Below, piece by piece: positions 14,448 through 14,950 of a DNA stretch of 14,950 nt; the first letter of the stretch is position 1, and every line of letters starts with the position of its first letter. Made by a program: the position numbers and the translations under genes. The stretch comes from JACKOD01 sp041591635 (GTDB taxonomy: Bacteria; Pseudomonadota; Gammaproteobacteria; Pseudomonadales; Oleiphilaceae), in the NCBI GenBank assembly GCA_041591635.1, contig JBFHRO010000067.1, positions 1-14,950 on the forward strand, given 5' to 3'. Below the pieces are notes generated by a model. The model saw only the letters and a program-made list of their open reading frames with translations, was not told where the DNA came from and did no database searches.

Positions 14448-14950
14448 ATGGATTTTCGTTTGGCACGTTTGACTCACTGGGCAGAACAAACGCTCGGCGG
14501 GCCGGTTTCTGTCATCCCGGTTTCCGGCGATGCCAGTTTTCGCCGCTATTTTCGCGTCTCCCGCGACGGCCACCCCGCTCTGATTGCCATGGACGCCCCT
14601 CCCGACAAGGAAGACTGCCGGCCGTTTATCGCCATTGCCACACACTGGGCCCGCGCCGGCATTGCCGTACCGGCCTTGATCGCGCAAGACCTGGAACAAG
14701 GATTTCTGCTCCTGGAAGACTTTGGCGACACCCTCTATCTGGGCTATCTCGCCAAGGCCGATGAGGCAGCCACACGTGCCTGCTATAGCGCTGCCATAGC
14801 CAGCTTGCACCAGATTCAGGCCTGCAACGAGCCACCTGATTTCAGCCTGCCGCCTTACGATGAAGCCATGCTGTGGCGCGAGATGGAGCTGTTTCGCCAC
14901 TGGTTAACGGCGCAGTCACTGGGCCTGTCACTCTCGGATGCCGAAGGGCA
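14448..14950 (+). CDS. amgK: AmgK-like anomeric sugar kinase, aminoglycoside-phosphotransferase fold (partial, 3' end beyond right edge)
   Basis: The first 167 residues of a kinase of the aminoglycoside phosphotransferase/choline kinase fold. Visible features are MDFRLARLTHWAEQTLGG, the nucleotide-binding segment VSGDASFRRYFRV (25-37), LIAMDAPPDKEDCRPF (45-60) and LLLEDFGDTLYL (87-98), a pattern found in the Pseudomonas AmgK group. AmgK phosphorylates MurNAc and GlcNAc at the anomeric carbon in the peptidoglycan recycling route that bypasses de novo synthesis; MurU then makes UDP-MurNAc. The catalytic loop lies beyond the window. The identification rests on the N-terminal pattern and on divergence from lptD, which is also the arrangement I recall in Pseudomonas, where murU follows. 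GAGG (14439-14442) sits 5 bases before the ATG. I expect murU beyond the right edge (inference). Confidence 0.85.
   Translation, partial: MDFRLARLTHWAEQTLGGPVSVIPVSGDASFRRYFRVSRDGHPALIAMDAPPDKEDCRPFIAIATHWARAGIAVPALIAQDLEQGFLLLEDFGDTLYLGYLAKADEAATRACYSAAIASLHQIQACNEPPDFSLPPYDEAMLWREMELFRHWLTAQSLGLSLSDAEG

Overview
The window is about 15 kb of moderately GC-rich chromosome from a gammaproteobacterium. The main evidence is the minus-strand block lptD-surA-pdxA-rsmA-apaH with an amgK-type kinase gene divergent from lptD, an arrangement known from Pseudomonas and its marine relatives. The proteins resemble Pseudomonas-type sequences (for example, ApaH begins with GDLQGC rather than the GDVHGC of E. 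coli). A marine Pseudomonadales/Cellvibrionales-like host is a guess; genus cannot be read from the sequence.

Left part (1-2586): a secreted protein of unknown function enters from the left edge, with its start at 1281 and a good Fur-box match directly upstream, so it is probably iron-repressed. Beside it, two small secreted cysteine-rich proteins (1407-1829 minus, 2047-2586 plus) are divergently transcribed paralogues sharing six cysteines. The second carries an extra copy of the N-terminal cysteine motif. None of the three was recognised as a named family.

Middle (2583-6528): topB (DNA topoisomerase III) is convergent with the second cysteine-rich gene, and their stop codons share one palindromic CTAG. 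A near-consensus LexA (SOS) box lies just upstream of topB, between it and a divergent inositol-monophosphatase-family gene. A lone periplasmic solute-binding protein gene follows, preceded by a 24-bp near-perfect inverted repeat.

Right part (6528-14950): reading from the right, lptD, surA, pdxA, rsmA and apaH run leftward with 39-bp, 1-bp, 0-bp and -3-bp junctions, which indicates one transcript. This couples outer-membrane biogenesis (LptD, and SurA, which chaperones LptD) to vitamin B6 synthesis, 16S rRNA dimethylation and Ap4A hydrolysis. apaG, which usually lies between rsmA and apaH, is absent. thiS and thiG (thiazole synthesis) follow on the same strand and end at a hairpin terminator. 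On the far right a partial AmgK-like sugar kinase gene diverges from lptD, which places peptidoglycan recycling beside LPS export. The window has no rRNA, tRNA, CRISPR array, insertion sequence or intergenic gap above about 220 bp that I can recognise.
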